Below are positions 1 through 7,392 of a DNA stretch of 64,000 bases, piece by piece. The stretch comes from a virus, in IMG/VR virus record IMGVR_UViG_3300005468_000016, positions 1 through 64,000 of that record. One strand, written 5' to 3'. The position numbers and the translations under genes were made by a program. The notes below the pieces were generated by a model. The model made no database searches and was not told the DNA's origin. It saw only the letters and a list, made by a program, of their open reading frames with translations. Numbering within the stretch: position 1 is the stretch's first letter; each line of letters opens with the position of its first letter.

Positions 1-240
1 CACCAGGCTGGCACCATCCAGGCGGGCACCATCCAGGCGGGCACGCACCAGGCTGGCACCATCCAGGCTGGCACCATCCAGGCTGGCACCATCCAGGCGG
101 GCACCATCCAGGCGGGCATAGGCAAGATTCACACCTTGCTTCACGGCCAGTTCGACCGCCTCTTTTACGGAATCCGCCGCCGCCTCAAAGAGCACGGCTT
201 GCGTCAACCAACTAACGATCTGGATGGTCTTTTTATCCAC
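1..240 (-). CDS. Pentapeptide-repeat protein (3' end outside window)
   Basis: Starts with GTG at 240, preceded by AGGAGAG. About 40 residues of ordinary sequence (VDKKTIQIVSWLTQAV...) are followed by perfect five-residue units of the A(R/S)LDG type that run off the left edge. Pentapeptide-repeat proteins fold as a right-handed quadrilateral beta-helix; some mimic DNA and bind gyrase, but most have no known role. The units are also near-identical at DNA level, indicating recent repeat expansion. It is the last visible gene of the leftward early operon. Function in this phage is unknown. Confidence 0.85.
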   Translation of the reverse strand, partial: MDKKTIQIVSWLTQAVLFEAAADSVKEAVELAVKQGVNLAYARLDGARLDGASLDGASLDGASLVRARLDGARLDGASLV

Positions 241-436
241 GGTTCTCTCCTTGATTCCGTTTCCTGGCCGGTCCAACGGCCTTGAATTGCAAGCCGCATC
301 CCGGTCGGTTGTGCGATTGCGCCCACGCCAGATCCAGCGAGTCGAATATCGCGCGCTCGGTGTTCGGGTCGGTCTTGATCGTCCCGCGCATCGGGTCCTT
401 GCCGCATTTGCAGCGGTAGACATAGCGCTTGGTCAT
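233..436 (-). CDS. Small hypothetical protein with CxC-type motif
   Basis: 67 residues starting MTKRYVYRCKCGKDP. The ATG overlaps the stop of the upstream gene (ATGA), which fixes the start. The N-terminal CKCG and a later Cys (RPGCGLQF) could bind a metal, but the set is incomplete. It reads like the many small phage proteins of unknown role here. No family recognised. Confidence 0.55.
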   Translation of the reverse strand: MTKRYVYRCKCGKDPMRGTIKTDPNTERAIFDSLDLAWAQSHNRPGCGLQFKAVGPARKRNQGENRG

Positions 437-678
437 CCGCCAACCCCAGCGGCGGTTGCCATCAGTGCCGCGTGACAACGCAGGGCCAGTCTCCCCTGCT
501 CTGTGATGTCGAATTCGACCCAGTCATCAATCTCTTTAACGACCAGCAGACCGCGTCGAGCCAACCCCCGAGCCGTGACAAGTTCTTCAGGCTGAACCGG
601 AGGCGTGCTCAGGGAGAGATCTTTATCCAGGGCGCCATCTTGCAGCCACCGGACTTCGATGTCTGACAGCGCTCTCAT
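433..678 (-). CDS. Hypothetical protein, possible winged-helix
   Basis: 81 residues starting MRALSDIEVRWLQDG. Start chosen because the ATG overlaps the stop of the ribbon-helix-helix gene upstream. The middle (TARGLARRGLLVV followed by DWVEFDITEQGRLAL) has the helix, hairpin, helix rhythm of a small winged-helix DNA-binding domain, where 'ITEQGR' often ends the wing. This is inference from pattern only. It is translationally coupled to neighbours on both sides. Confidence 0.55.
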   Translation of the reverse strand: MRALSDIEVRWLQDGALDKDLSLSTPPVQPEELVTARGLARRGLLVVKEIDDWVEFDITEQGRLALRCHAALMATAAGVGG

Positions 679-854
679 CGCCCGCTCACCTTCTTGACGC
701 TCGGCAGCTTCTTGAGGATGGCGAACCCACCGTTCTCCAGCGCATGCTGGACAAGCCACGACATCTTGCGATCGGTGCGCTCGGATTCGGCTTCGAGCTT
801 TTCGACTACATCGGAAGGGAAGTAGAGGTTTTGCTTCCTCTTGTCATGCGGCAT
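675..854 (-). CDS. Ribbon-helix-helix (Arc/CopG-like) protein
   Basis: 59 residues: MPHDKRKQNLYFPSDVV then an acidic helix (EKLEAESERTDRKMS) and WLVQHALEN. A short beta-strand (NLYFP) followed by two helices is the ribbon-helix-helix plan of small homodimeric DNA-binding regulators and antitoxins. It heads the leftmost run of overlapping genes and is preceded by an 87-bp gap, so it probably has its own promoter; two CCATGG hexamers at 881-886 and 900-905 lie just upstream and could be operator half-sites. Confidence 0.65.
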   Translation of the reverse strand: MPHDKRKQNLYFPSDVVEKLEAESERTDRKMSWLVQHALENGGFAILKKLPSVKKVSGR

Positions 855-941
855 GTAGAGAAGAAATCACACGGCGGTGTCCATGGCAAGAAAAATCAAC
901 CATGGTCCCGAAAATAATTCACGCCCCGTCGCTGATCCTGC

Positions 942-1148
942 TCACTTCGCACTTAACCCGCAGCCACCGCCGCAGACCGAACAGCAATAGCCGCCATCCG
1001 AGGGCGGCGGACAGGGCACGAGGTTGGCATAACTACAATGCGCGTGCTGGGTTTTCGCGGCGGCCTTGATATTGTCCGCACCCTTCTCGGCGAATGGTAA
1101 CCAACAGGTCGTCATGCTCAGGATCGCTATCAGGTAGAGGGTTCGCAT
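942..1148 (-). CDS. Small exported cysteine-rich protein
   Basis: 68 residues. MRTLYLIAILSMTTCWLPFAE looks like a signal peptide, or a lipoprotein signal around the TTC. The C-terminus is rich in Cys (YCCSVCGGGCG). RBS-like AAAGGA lies 7 nt before the ATG. The ATG lies inside the 3' end of the upstream gene (19-nt overlap). An envelope location is inferred; no family recognised. Confidence 0.55.
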   Translation of the reverse strand: MRTLYLIAILSMTTCWLPFAEKGADNIKAAAKTQHAHCSYANLVPCPPPSDGGYCCSVCGGGCGLSAK

Positions 1149-1324
1149 CGTGGTATCCTTTTGTCGTGGTAGGTCGCTTGTAGTTCCGTCGCTACGCCGT
1201 CGCGAATCAACTTACTCCCGATGTCGCAGATCGTGGTGATGTCGCGGCAACGGTCGCAGGCGGTTCGGTGCTCGGTGAAGGGCGTTGACTTGGGCCACGC
1301 GGGCCAGGGGAGGGGTTTGGTCAT
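1130..1324 (-). CDS. Hypothetical protein with CxxC motif
   Basis: 64 residues starting MTKPLPWPAWPK, with CDRCRDITTIC suggesting a small metal site. The start overlaps the upstream stop (ATGA). No family recognised; member of the leftward operon of tiny genes. Confidence 0.5.
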   Translation of the reverse strand: MTKPLPWPAWPKSTPFTEHRTACDRCRDITTICDIGSKLIRDGVATELQATYHDKRIPRCEPST

Positions 1325-1503
1325 GATGATTCCTCGATGGTGGCGACTTCGACACCGGGCCGTTTGGCGCATTCTTTATGCGCTGGATGCTGTATGCCGT
1401 CCTCGACAATCATCGTGTAACTGCGACCGCCAGCATACAGAAGTTTGTCGCAGATCCAGCAGAACGGGACCTTGGCGCGCGGCCTCTCGAACTTAATTCC
1501 CAT
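1321..1503 (-). CDS. Small zinc-binding-like protein
   Basis: 60 residues starting MGIKFERPRAK. It has CWICD, then H-x3-C (HPAHKEC) about 25 residues later, a C-x2-C / H-x3-C layout typical of a treble-clef or zinc-ribbon fold. GGAGGGG lies just before the ATG. It overlaps the upstream gene by 11 nt. Metal binding is inferred; function unknown. Confidence 0.55.
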   Translation of the reverse strand: MGIKFERPRAKVPFCWICDKLLYAGGRSYTMIVEDGIQHPAHKECAKRPGVEVATIEESS

Positions 1504-1708
1504 GCGCCCCTCCCTTAATCCCCCACGTCGCCCGCCCGTCAACGAGCCCGTAATGCCGCCAGTTCCCCGGTCCAGGCGGCGGGTCGCGATCTCCATCGGG
1601 CGCGATGATGGTAAGGTCGCCGCTTGGTTCTTCGTGGGCGTAGCGGTTCCACTGCTTGCGGTCGGCTGGCGGTAGACAGTTGTACCAGTTGAGGGTGGCG
1701 GTCTTCAT
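1493..1708 (-). CDS. Hypothetical protein
   Basis: 71 residues starting MKTATLNWYNCLPPADR. The ATG overlaps the stop of the upstream gene. The centre is rich in Pro, Gly and Asp (APDGDRDPPPGPGNWRHYG). No family recognised. Confidence 0.5.
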   Translation of the reverse strand: MKTATLNWYNCLPPADRKQWNRYAHEEPSGDLTIIAPDGDRDPPPGPGNWRHYGLVDGRATWGIKGGAHGN

Positions 1709-1923
1709 TCTGTTGGTTCCGGAATTGGACCGCGCCAAACTACCTGATCGCTCTCAGTCAAGTCTTGGCCATTCCGTCCGTAGCCCGTAAACAGTTGTCC
1801 GGCGCGATAGGAGTGCGTGCTCTCGTATCGCTGAACGAGCACCGGGGTAAAGCGTCTCTCTTCTGGATAACGATACCAGTACCATCCCGGCCCCGTCGGC
1901 TTGTCGATCTTCGGGTAGTCCAT
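1705..1923 (-). CDS. Small aromatic-rich phage protein
   Basis: 72 residues starting MDYPKIDKPTGPGWYWYRY and ending VVWRGPIPEPTE. The 'GPGWYWYR ... WRGPI' outline is common in small phage accessory proteins of unknown function (recalled pattern, not searched). Start overlaps the upstream stop (TGATG). Confidence 0.55.
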   Translation of the reverse strand: MDYPKIDKPTGPGWYWYRYPEERRFTPVLVQRYESTHSYRAGQLFTGYGRNGQDLTESDQVVWRGPIPEPTE

Positions 1924-2186
1924 CACCACAAATCCTCGCTATAAAGATTGGGTGGCCATTTCAGCGCCGCGATCTGCTCGACGCGCAGGGCGATGCTCGC
2001 TGCCTGTCTACGGTTCGCGAACCGTCCATCATCGAGCAAGAACCCCTGTTCCCAGGTTTCATCCTGCTCGCCTCGCACGCCTCGATTCAGGCGCATGTCC
2101 GAGATGACATCGTGATGCCGAGCGGGGGACGGCAGCGAATAGACCATGGTCCCGATTCGGATGGCGGCAGCGACGACGCGCGGCAT
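1923..2186 (-). CDS. Conserved phage hypothetical protein
   Basis: 87 residues starting MPRVVAAAIRIGTMVYSLPS. The layout 'AAIR...VYSLP.PARHHDVI ... EQGFLLDDGRFANRR.A..IA...QI ... LYSEDLW' is one I recognise from many phage genomes, where it is annotated only as hypothetical. Start chosen at the Met before the conserved block; ORF extends upstream without other support. Overlaps the following gene by TGATG. Confidence 0.65.
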   Translation of the reverse strand: MPRVVAAAIRIGTMVYSLPSPARHHDVISDMRLNRGVRGEQDETWEQGFLLDDGRFANRRQAASIALRVEQIAALKWPPNLYSEDLW

Positions 2187-2194
2187 GGTTGTTA

Positions 2195-2422
2195 TCACTT
2201 GCAATTCCGTTCCTTCTGTCTCTTGGCCCATTCCAACCGTTCCTCGGCCAAGTAGACCCACTCGCAGGCTTTCCTGTCGGTGGCACAACTCGCCCTAACT
2301 TCCCTGAGATTAGCGGTCGCCTTGATAACCGCAGCTTCTGCCTTTTCGCAGTTGGCCGCATGGACGCCAGCCGGGACAGCGGAAAGACTGAACAGCGTTA
2401 AACAGATCGTCAAGCGGCGCAT
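2195..2422 (-). CDS. Small periplasmic-type protein
   Basis: 75 residues. MRRLTICLTLFSLSAVPAGVHA is a clear Sec signal peptide with an AxA-like cleavage site (VHA|AN), followed by a charged helical domain with four Cys that could form two disulfides. The ATG overlaps the upstream stop (TAATG). An envelope or lysis-related job is possible but there is no specific evidence. Confidence 0.6.
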   Translation of the reverse strand: MRRLTICLTLFSLSAVPAGVHAANCEKAEAAVIKATANLREVRASCATDRKACEWVYLAEERLEWAKRQKERNCK

Positions 2423-2781
2423 TACTTCACCTCCGCCGCGATACATTCCACGCATCTCTGTGGATAATCAGATGTGGTCGGTTTGCTGACGATCGTTCGA
2501 CGAAAGACCGAACAGAAGTCACTACGGGCGCCCAGTAGATTCTCGCAGCCGCCGCACTCCGTCTCGGTGGTATCGGCGGCCAGGGTCAAGCGTATCGATC
2601 TGACCAGCGGCGGGGCCATATGGAGCTTTTGTGCCGCCGCCAGCGTATACGTCTTCCCGGTCCCGTCTGACTCGCGCACAAGCCAAGCGTGAGTCTCGCC
2701 GATACTATTCACTGTCCGCACATCGCCGTTCTTATCGACCCGTCGCTGGCCTATCTCAAGTTCGGTCATCATCTGTCTCAT
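2422..2781 (-). CDS. Hypothetical protein with C-terminal cysteines
   Basis: 119 residues from ATG at 2781 (MRQMMTELEIGQRRV), chosen because GAGGG sits 8 nt upstream; 2769 is an alternative. The N-terminal half resembles a small beta-barrel (IGQRRVDKNGDVRTV ... HAWLVRESD). The C-terminal half has CGGCENL, FCSVF and RCVEC, suggesting a zinc ribbon. Function unknown. Confidence 0.55.
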   Translation of the reverse strand: MRQMMTELEIGQRRVDKNGDVRTVNSIGETHAWLVRESDGTGKTYTLAAAQKLHMAPPLVRSIRLTLAADTTETECGGCENLLGARSDFCSVFRRTIVSKPTTSDYPQRCVECIAAEVK

Positions 2782-2792
2782 AGGGGGCGCCC

Positions 2793-3797
2793 TCAGACAT
2801 CCTCTGCATACCCGTCGAGATAAGAGGCTTCGCATGCGCACGAAAACCCCTTTGGCCCGTGCTCGATGCGTTCTTTTTCGTCGCGGATGACGGCTAGGAA
2901 TTTCTGATTTGACCAAGTCGGCGGGCGTGGAGGCGGCAGCGGACCCGCGCGCAACGCCGTCTCAATCTCAAGTCGGTACTTCCGTTGTTCATCGAGGCTG
3001 CGATAACCGGGGAAGTTCTTACCGCCGAACATCGGGTAGTTGTCTTGGAGATAGAGCCAGACATCGCGGTGGCAATCCGATCGGCCGAGGTTTCGCGCCA
3101 AGTCGCCTTGGTCTTTCAAAAAGCAGCATGTACAGTTCCCGAGCCCTTCCGGAATATCCAAGTCAAACGACTGCTCAGACCACCATCTGAGAATCTCGTT
3201 TTTGTCGATTCCCGCATCGTACAGCGGTACCCGGAAAGCATGCGACCGGGTCTCCTGCTTCCGGAGACTTCCCACTCTATCGGGCTCATCGGCGCGCAGC
3301 CCCACGAAGGTTTCGTATTGCTCGATTCCCTGCGACAGAATGAACCGATCTTGCACCTTGTGCTTTAGGTGCGCCGTGCAGATGCGTTGCCGCGCCCATG
3401 GACTAACCGGCGGCTCGCCCTTGTGGATTCTGCGGTAAGCGGCCAGTGCCTCAAGCATCGCCAAGAACGGCTCCCCTTTTCGGGCTGCGGTTTCGTATGT
3501 CACCACGGCAAATTGAGCCTCGCGGGGGGGGGCTCCTAGTTTGGCTGGTGCGCGATATTCAAGCCATGTGATCGCCCGACCCAGGCCATCCTCAAGTCGC
3601 GCTAGAAATTCATACGTTTTCTTGTACTCAAGTCCGGTGTTCTCGAAACACAACTGGACGTGATCGGCCAGCATGCATCCCATGAACCCTGACGTGCGCC
3701 CCCCGGAGATTCCGGCTATGGCTGGCATATCCGGGTCTGTGTAGAATGCGCCGTAGTTTTGCAGCGTTCGATATCGCCCGTAGTTCATCTTGTTCAT
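2793..3797 (-). CDS. PAPS-reductase / PP-loop ATPase-like protein
   Basis: 334 residues. The N-terminal AIAGISGGRTSGFMG is a PP-loop (SGGxxS) that binds the phosphates of ATP or PAPS in adenine-nucleotide alpha-hydrolases. Cysteines at RICTAHLK and GNCTCCFLK could be redox-active or bind a cluster. Phage members of this superfamily are often called phosphoadenosine phosphosulfate reductase, but many act in other thiolation or nucleotide chemistry. Start is the ATG overlapping the upstream stop (ATGA). True substrate unknown. Confidence 0.8.
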   Translation of the reverse strand: MNKMNYGRYRTLQNYGAFYTDPDMPAIAGISGGRTSGFMGCMLADHVQLCFENTGLEYKKTYEFLARLEDGLGRAITWLEYRAPAKLGAPPREAQFAVVTYETAARKGEPFLAMLEALAAYRRIHKGEPPVSPWARQRICTAHLKHKVQDRFILSQGIEQYETFVGLRADEPDRVGSLRKQETRSHAFRVPLYDAGIDKNEILRWWSEQSFDLDIPEGLGNCTCCFLKDQGDLARNLGRSDCHRDVWLYLQDNYPMFGGKNFPGYRSLDEQRKYRLEIETALRAGPLPPPRPPTWSNQKFLAVIRDEKERIEHGPKGFSCACEASYLDGYAEDV

Positions 3798-4027
3798 CGT
3801 TCGTGCCAATCCCTGTACGCCCGCCCATGCTCGTCCCGAATCCGCGCCAGCCGTTCGTCGAGAGATTCTTCTTGTTCAGCCGGTTGCTGCTGCGGTGGCT
3901 GCTGTTTCGGCGCCATGAACCACTCACATACCGGCTCATCGGCATGCGTGCTCCAGCGGTCGGAATCCACGTTTGCGCATTCCAGATTCGGCTCGTCGAA
4001 AAACGGGCAGGACGCGCAGGTTGTCAT
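3794..4027 (-). CDS. Hypothetical protein, N-terminal cysteine motif
   Basis: 77 residues: MTTCASCPFFDEPNLECAN, later VCEWFMAP, then a Gln/Pro-rich linker and a charged helix ending DWHER. C-x2-C ... C ... C suggests a small metal-binding head, similar in style to phage proteins next to PAPS-reductase-like genes. It overlaps both neighbours by ATGA. Confidence 0.55.
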   Translation of the reverse strand: MTTCASCPFFDEPNLECANVDSDRWSTHADEPVCEWFMAPKQQPPQQQPAEQEESLDERLARIRDEHGRAYRDWHER

Positions 4028-4254
4028 GGTTTGACCTGCAAGGCGATGGCGACCCGTCCACAATGAAGATCCTCTGCGTCCGATGCAGAAAAGCCAAGAT
4101 GCCGCAAGTTGGCGATTGCCCCGGCGACCATCCTTCGTTGTCGCCCGAGTTGTGTTTTGCCTGGCCGGCTTTGACCCTCCATCCACTCGACGGTTGCCAG
4201 CGTGCATTCGGTAAGCCAGCATAGCGCCTGCTGTCCGGTCTGATAGATGTTCAT
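4024..4254 (-). CDS. Hypothetical protein
   Basis: 76 residues starting MNIYQTGQQALCWLTECTL. The ATG overlaps the upstream stop (TGATG). Mostly helical in appearance. No family recognised. Confidence 0.5.
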   Translation of the reverse strand: MNIYQTGQQALCWLTECTLATVEWMEGQSRPGKTQLGRQRRMVAGAIANLRHLGFSASDAEDLHCGRVAIALQVKP

Positions 4255-4622
4255 CACTCCCCTCCCGGCGGCTCGGGCAGCGGTTGCCAGTGTGCGCCAA
4301 TCTCGGTGACAAGGGCCGCTATTTGGCGACTTTCCTCGCCGGCATAGTCTCCGGTTTCTCTGTCGCGGTAAAACCACTCACAGGTTCCGTCCGGCCTCAC
4401 GTCTATGTCGAGATGGTGTCTGCCGTTATCCCAGACCAGTTCCATCCAGCCATCGGTGGTTGGCCCTGCTTGCGTGGGATCTCCATAGGCCGACAGGGCA
4501 TCGCAGACCGCCTTGATATGACCGACATGCTCGGCTGAGAAAATGCCACTACCCTCGGAAATCACCGATAGATAATGTTTCCAGCGGATAGTGTTTTCTT
4601 CACGGCTCAGGGCCTTGCTCAT
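4254..4622 (-). CDS. Hypothetical protein
   Basis: 122 residues starting MSKALSREENTIRW. The block ELVWDNGRHHLDIDV.PDG..EWFYRDRETGDY looks like a small beta-sheet module repeatedly found in bacterial and phage hypothetical proteins (recalled, not searched). Single clear start. Confidence 0.6.
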   Translation of the reverse strand: MSKALSREENTIRWKHYLSVISEGSGIFSAEHVGHIKAVCDALSAYGDPTQAGPTTDGWMELVWDNGRHHLDIDVRPDGTCEWFYRDRETGDYAGEESRQIAALVTEIGAHWQPLPEPPGGE

Positions 4623-4639
4623 GCTCTCTTCCTCCCGGC

Positions 4640-4843
4640 CTACTTATGCAACTCGACGGTAATGGTCGGCTCCCCTGCGTTCGGCAGCCATCCGTGCGTG
4701 ATGGCAACCACGCGCAGGACCGGCTTATCTCGGCCCCGGCGCCCCTCTACCTTGTCGCCAATGCGAGGAAGGGCGGCAAATCCCTGTGGCCACTCCACTT
4801 GCTTGTACTCGTCGAGGTTCGTGAAACAGGTTGCACGGATCAT
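4640..4843 (-). CDS. Hypothetical protein
   Basis: 67 residues starting MIRATCFTNLDEYKQ. The part RIGDKVEGRRGRDKPVLRVVAIT reads like a small SH3-like or Tudor-like beta-barrel. No family recognised. Confidence 0.55.
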   Translation of the reverse strand: MIRATCFTNLDEYKQVEWPQGFAALPRIGDKVEGRRGRDKPVLRVVAITHGWLPNAGEPTITVELHK

Positions 4844-4852
4844 CGGTGGCTC

Positions 4853-5092
4853 CTACATCCTGGTCCGGTTGGGGTTGAAAATCAGCGGCCAATGTTCTTC
4901 ATCGGGACCCGTTATGTAACCCATGGTCAAGGGCTGCCGCGGCTCCATCGGAATTACCGGCATCTCGGGTTGCTTCATGATCGCGCCGCAGCGCTTGCAC
5001 GACGGCACGGGCGGCACTACCGAGTACCAAGCAAACGGCACCGTTACGGGTCCGCCGCAGATCGAGCAGGTTCCTATCGTTCGGTTGTCCAT
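4853..5092 (-). CDS. Small zinc-ribbon-like protein
   Basis: 79 residues: MDNRTIGTCSICGGPV and then PSCKRCGAIMK. Two C-x2-C knuckles about 18 residues apart are the signature of a zinc ribbon. Function unknown. Confidence 0.6.
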   Translation of the reverse strand: MDNRTIGTCSICGGPVTVPFAWYSVVPPVPSCKRCGAIMKQPEMPVIPMEPRQPLTMGYITGPDEEHWPLIFNPNRTRM

Positions 5093-5110
5093 GGTCAGCC
5101 TTCCGTTTGC

Positions 5111-5449
5111 TCAGAGGTCCACGCTCAGAACCGCTTGCCCTTTTTCGGCCACGATCTCTTCGTCGTTGCATTCGGCAATCTCGTCGATAATCTCGGCCCT
5201 TTCGTGTTCATTTTCACATCCAGCCAGCGCCTCCTCAAGTGGCCCGAGATAGACGCTCTTTGGTTCCCAGACATCGCCGGACGGGTTGATGTGGTCTTCG
5301 GTGAGCACATCCACGGCTTGAACGAAACCGCCGCGCTCCTCCCCCGCCCACATGACCTTCATGTCGAGTTGAGCATCGTCGAACGTGGCGATCTTGTCTT
5401 TGAGTTGTCGCCACATCATTGCCTTGTCACGTTCCTTGTTGCTGGACAT
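5111..5449 (-). CDS. Acidic hypothetical protein
   Basis: 112 residues starting MSSNKERDKAMMWRQ, with AGGAGATAGAG directly upstream. Strongly acidic C-terminal half (EEALAGCENEHERAEIIDE). Phage acidic proteins sometimes inhibit host nucleases, but nothing here proves that. No family recognised. Confidence 0.6.
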   Translation of the reverse strand: MSSNKERDKAMMWRQLKDKIATFDDAQLDMKVMWAGEERGGFVQAVDVLTEDHINPSGDVWEPKSVYLGPLEEALAGCENEHERAEIIDEIAECNDEEIVAEKGQAVLSVDL

Positions 5450-5451
5450 CT

Positions 5452-5655
5452 CTATCTCCTTTCGGTCTGATTCAACGCGCCCATGTGAGCGACGATCAAC
5501 CGCCTCAACGCCAACAAATCCCGCACGTCCGCCAGCAGTGGCGCGATCGGTCCTTGGTTCGGGTTGCGGTTGTAGCGGTCCACCAGATCTTGCACGCCCC
5601 TCGTGATGGCCTCCGGTTGCAGTGCGGCGGTGAGCATGTCGGTGGGGGTGGTCAA
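5452..5655 (-). CDS. Hypothetical protein, TTG start
   Basis: 67 residues. The likely start is TTG at 5655, overlapping the upstream stop as TTGA, in keeping with the coupling seen throughout; the first internal ATG (5637) is the alternative. Helical, with VDRYNRNPNQGPIAPLLADVRDLL. No family recognised. Confidence 0.45.
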   Translation of the reverse strand: MTTPTDMLTAALQPEAITRGVQDLVDRYNRNPNQGPIAPLLADVRDLLALRRLIVAHMGALNQTERR

Positions 5656-5819
5656 TTCGCGCTCCTGTTAGATTCTCTCTCGGCGGTGTGTCCGAGTCGG
5701 CTGTCCCATTCGCGCGCATGCTTCTCGGTGAAATACCACGCCAGCCGCGCAATGTGCTCTCGGTACTCGCGGACTTCATCGGGGGTGCAGTGGTAGCCCT
5801 GGCGCTCGACGTGGTGCAT
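5652..5819 (-). CDS. Small hypothetical protein
   Basis: 55 residues starting MHHVERQGYHCTPDEVREY, with AGGAG in front of the start. It is a single charged amphipathic helix by appearance. Overlaps the following gene at its stop. Confidence 0.5.
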   Translation of the reverse strand: MHHVERQGYHCTPDEVREYREHIARLAWYFTEKHAREWDSRLGHTAERESNRSAN

Positions 5820-5821
5820 AC

Positions 5822-6013
5822 TCACTCCTGCTCGCCGGATTCGTGGCTGGCCGCCTTGCTGCTGCGCGCTATCTTGGCAAGTCCTCGCATCCTCTCGGCA
5901 CCTTCCAAAAGTCGCTCACGGTCTGGGTTGTCCGGATTCGCGGCCATTTCCTCGTATTCACTGGCCTGCCGCTCGCAATACTTGGCGACCAAGACGCTGA
6001 CATGCGTAGCCAT
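5822..6013 (-). CDS. Small hypothetical protein downstream of dnaB
   Basis: 63 residues starting MATHVSVLVAKYCERQASE, a helical, charged protein. Its ATG overlaps the dnaB stop (TGATG), so it is translationally coupled to the helicase. No family recognised. Confidence 0.5.
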   Translation of the reverse strand: MATHVSVLVAKYCERQASEYEEMAANPDNPDRERLLEGAERMRGLAKIARSSKAASHESGEQE

Positions 6014-7392
6014 CACTCACTCCTCCGTGACAGGTTCGCGAACCGGGTCTGCTCGGCGATGTAGGCGACTTCGATAACGCCCGTCGCGCCGCCGCGGTTC
6101 TTGCCGATGATGATCTCCGCAATGCCCCGGTTGTCCGTCATCGGCGGGCGCTTGTCCGGGTCGTATTTGTTGTACATCTCGTCGCGGTACAGCAGCAGCA
6201 CCATGTTCGCGTCGGACTCGATAGACCCGCTTTCCTTGAGGTCGGAGATGAGCGGGCGCTTGTCGGGGCGGTCCTCGCACTTGCGGTTAAGGCTTGCCAG
6301 GGCAATGACCGGGACACGCAACTCCTTGGCCAGCGCCTTGAGTCCGCCGCTGATCTCCGCAACTTCGCGCTCCCGGCTGTGATGGCGTCGGCCTACGGAT
6401 GCCTGAACAAGCTGCATGTAGTCGAGAATCACGTACCCAGGCGCCGACGTGGTCAGCTTCTTTTTCCAACGGCGCGAGATGGCCGAGATGCTCAGCAAGT
6501 CCTGTCGGCCGTCGTCATCCACGCTGATTTGGTAGTCCCGCATATGCTGGACCGACCGCGTGAGGCGCATCCAGTCCGAGTCTCTAAGCATGACGCTACG
6601 GATGATTGCCCCGTCGAGTCCGGCATCTGCGCTCATCGCCCGCTGTCCGATCTCTTCGTCGATCATCTCCAGCGAAAACATGAGTCCCGGATGGCCACAC
6701 TCTGCGGCATGGAGCGCGAAAGTTTCCGCCCACGCACTCTTGCCAGCGCCCGGCCTGCCCGCCACGACAATCAACTGCCCCGGCTGAAATCCGCCCGTCA
6801 TTTCGTCGAGGTTCGTCAGCCCAGAAGGTACCCCGGTGATGGCGTTCTTTCGCTGCGACCGTTCCCTGAGCGCCGTGATCGTCGTGTGCAGAACCTGCTT
6901 GAACGTCTTCGGCTCTCGGCGCGCGGTCATGTCCGTGAGCGTCATCATCGCCGACTGGGCCGAGTCCACGACTTCCAGTACGCTGCGATCATCGCGGTAG
7001 GCGAGTTGACTGATGCGCGCCGATTCCGTGATGACCCGCCGCAGGATGCTTTTGTCTCGCACGATGCGGGCGCAGCTTTCCATGCCCTCGGGACTTGCCA
7101 CATCGTTCGCCAGTTCAGCGAGGTATGCATCGCCACCCACCGCGGCTAGTTTGGATATCAGACCAGCCCGTCGCATTTCTTCGCCGACCGTCACGATGTT
7201 GACCTCATGCTGCGAGGCCCGCAGATTCTCGATGGCGGCGTAGATCGCTTCATGCTTGGCGTCGTAAAAGTCATCGGGGCGCACCATGTCGTCGATGTCT
7301 TCCATCGCCCGCCGGCCGAAGATGAGCAGTCCGCCGACAAGCGTCCGCTCGGCTTCGTCGCTATGCGGAAGGATTCTTGCTGGCGCGTTCAC
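6013..7392 (-). CDS. dnaB: Replicative DNA helicase DnaB-like
   Basis: 459 residues, normal DnaB length. The N-terminal domain (HSDEAERTLVGGLL ... EVNIVTVGEEM) is the DnaB N-domain that contacts primase and loader; the C-terminal RecA-like domain has Walker A GRPGAGKS, the FSLEM segment, Walker B VILDYMQLV, and the DLKESGSIESDAN motif. It would unwind phage DNA at the fork as a hexamer. Overlaps the upstream replication gene by 32 nt, so the two are co-translated. Confidence 0.95.
   Translation of the reverse strand: MNAPARILPHSDEAERTLVGGLLIFGRRAMEDIDDMVRPDDFYDAKHEAIYAAIENLRASQHEVNIVTVGEEMRRAGLISKLAAVGGDAYLAELANDVASPEGMESCARIVRDKSILRRVITESARISQLAYRDDRSVLEVVDSAQSAMMTLTDMTARREPKTFKQVLHTTITALRERSQRKNAITGVPSGLTNLDEMTGGFQPGQLIVVAGRPGAGKSAWAETFALHAAECGHPGLMFSLEMIDEEIGQRAMSADAGLDGAIIRSVMLRDSDWMRLTRSVQHMRDYQISVDDDGRQDLLSISAISRRWKKKLTTSAPGYVILDYMQLVQASVGRRHHSREREVAEISGGLKALAKELRVPVIALASLNRKCEDRPDKRPLISDLKESGSIESDANMVLLLYRDEMYNKYDPDKRPPMTDNRGIAEIIIGKNRGGATGVIEVAYIAEQTRFANLSRRSE

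Noticed and set aside
1-118. Possible CRISPR or satellite array at the left edge
   Set aside because: The repeats are in frame, 15-bp based with no unique spacers, and encode A(R/S)LDG pentapeptides.
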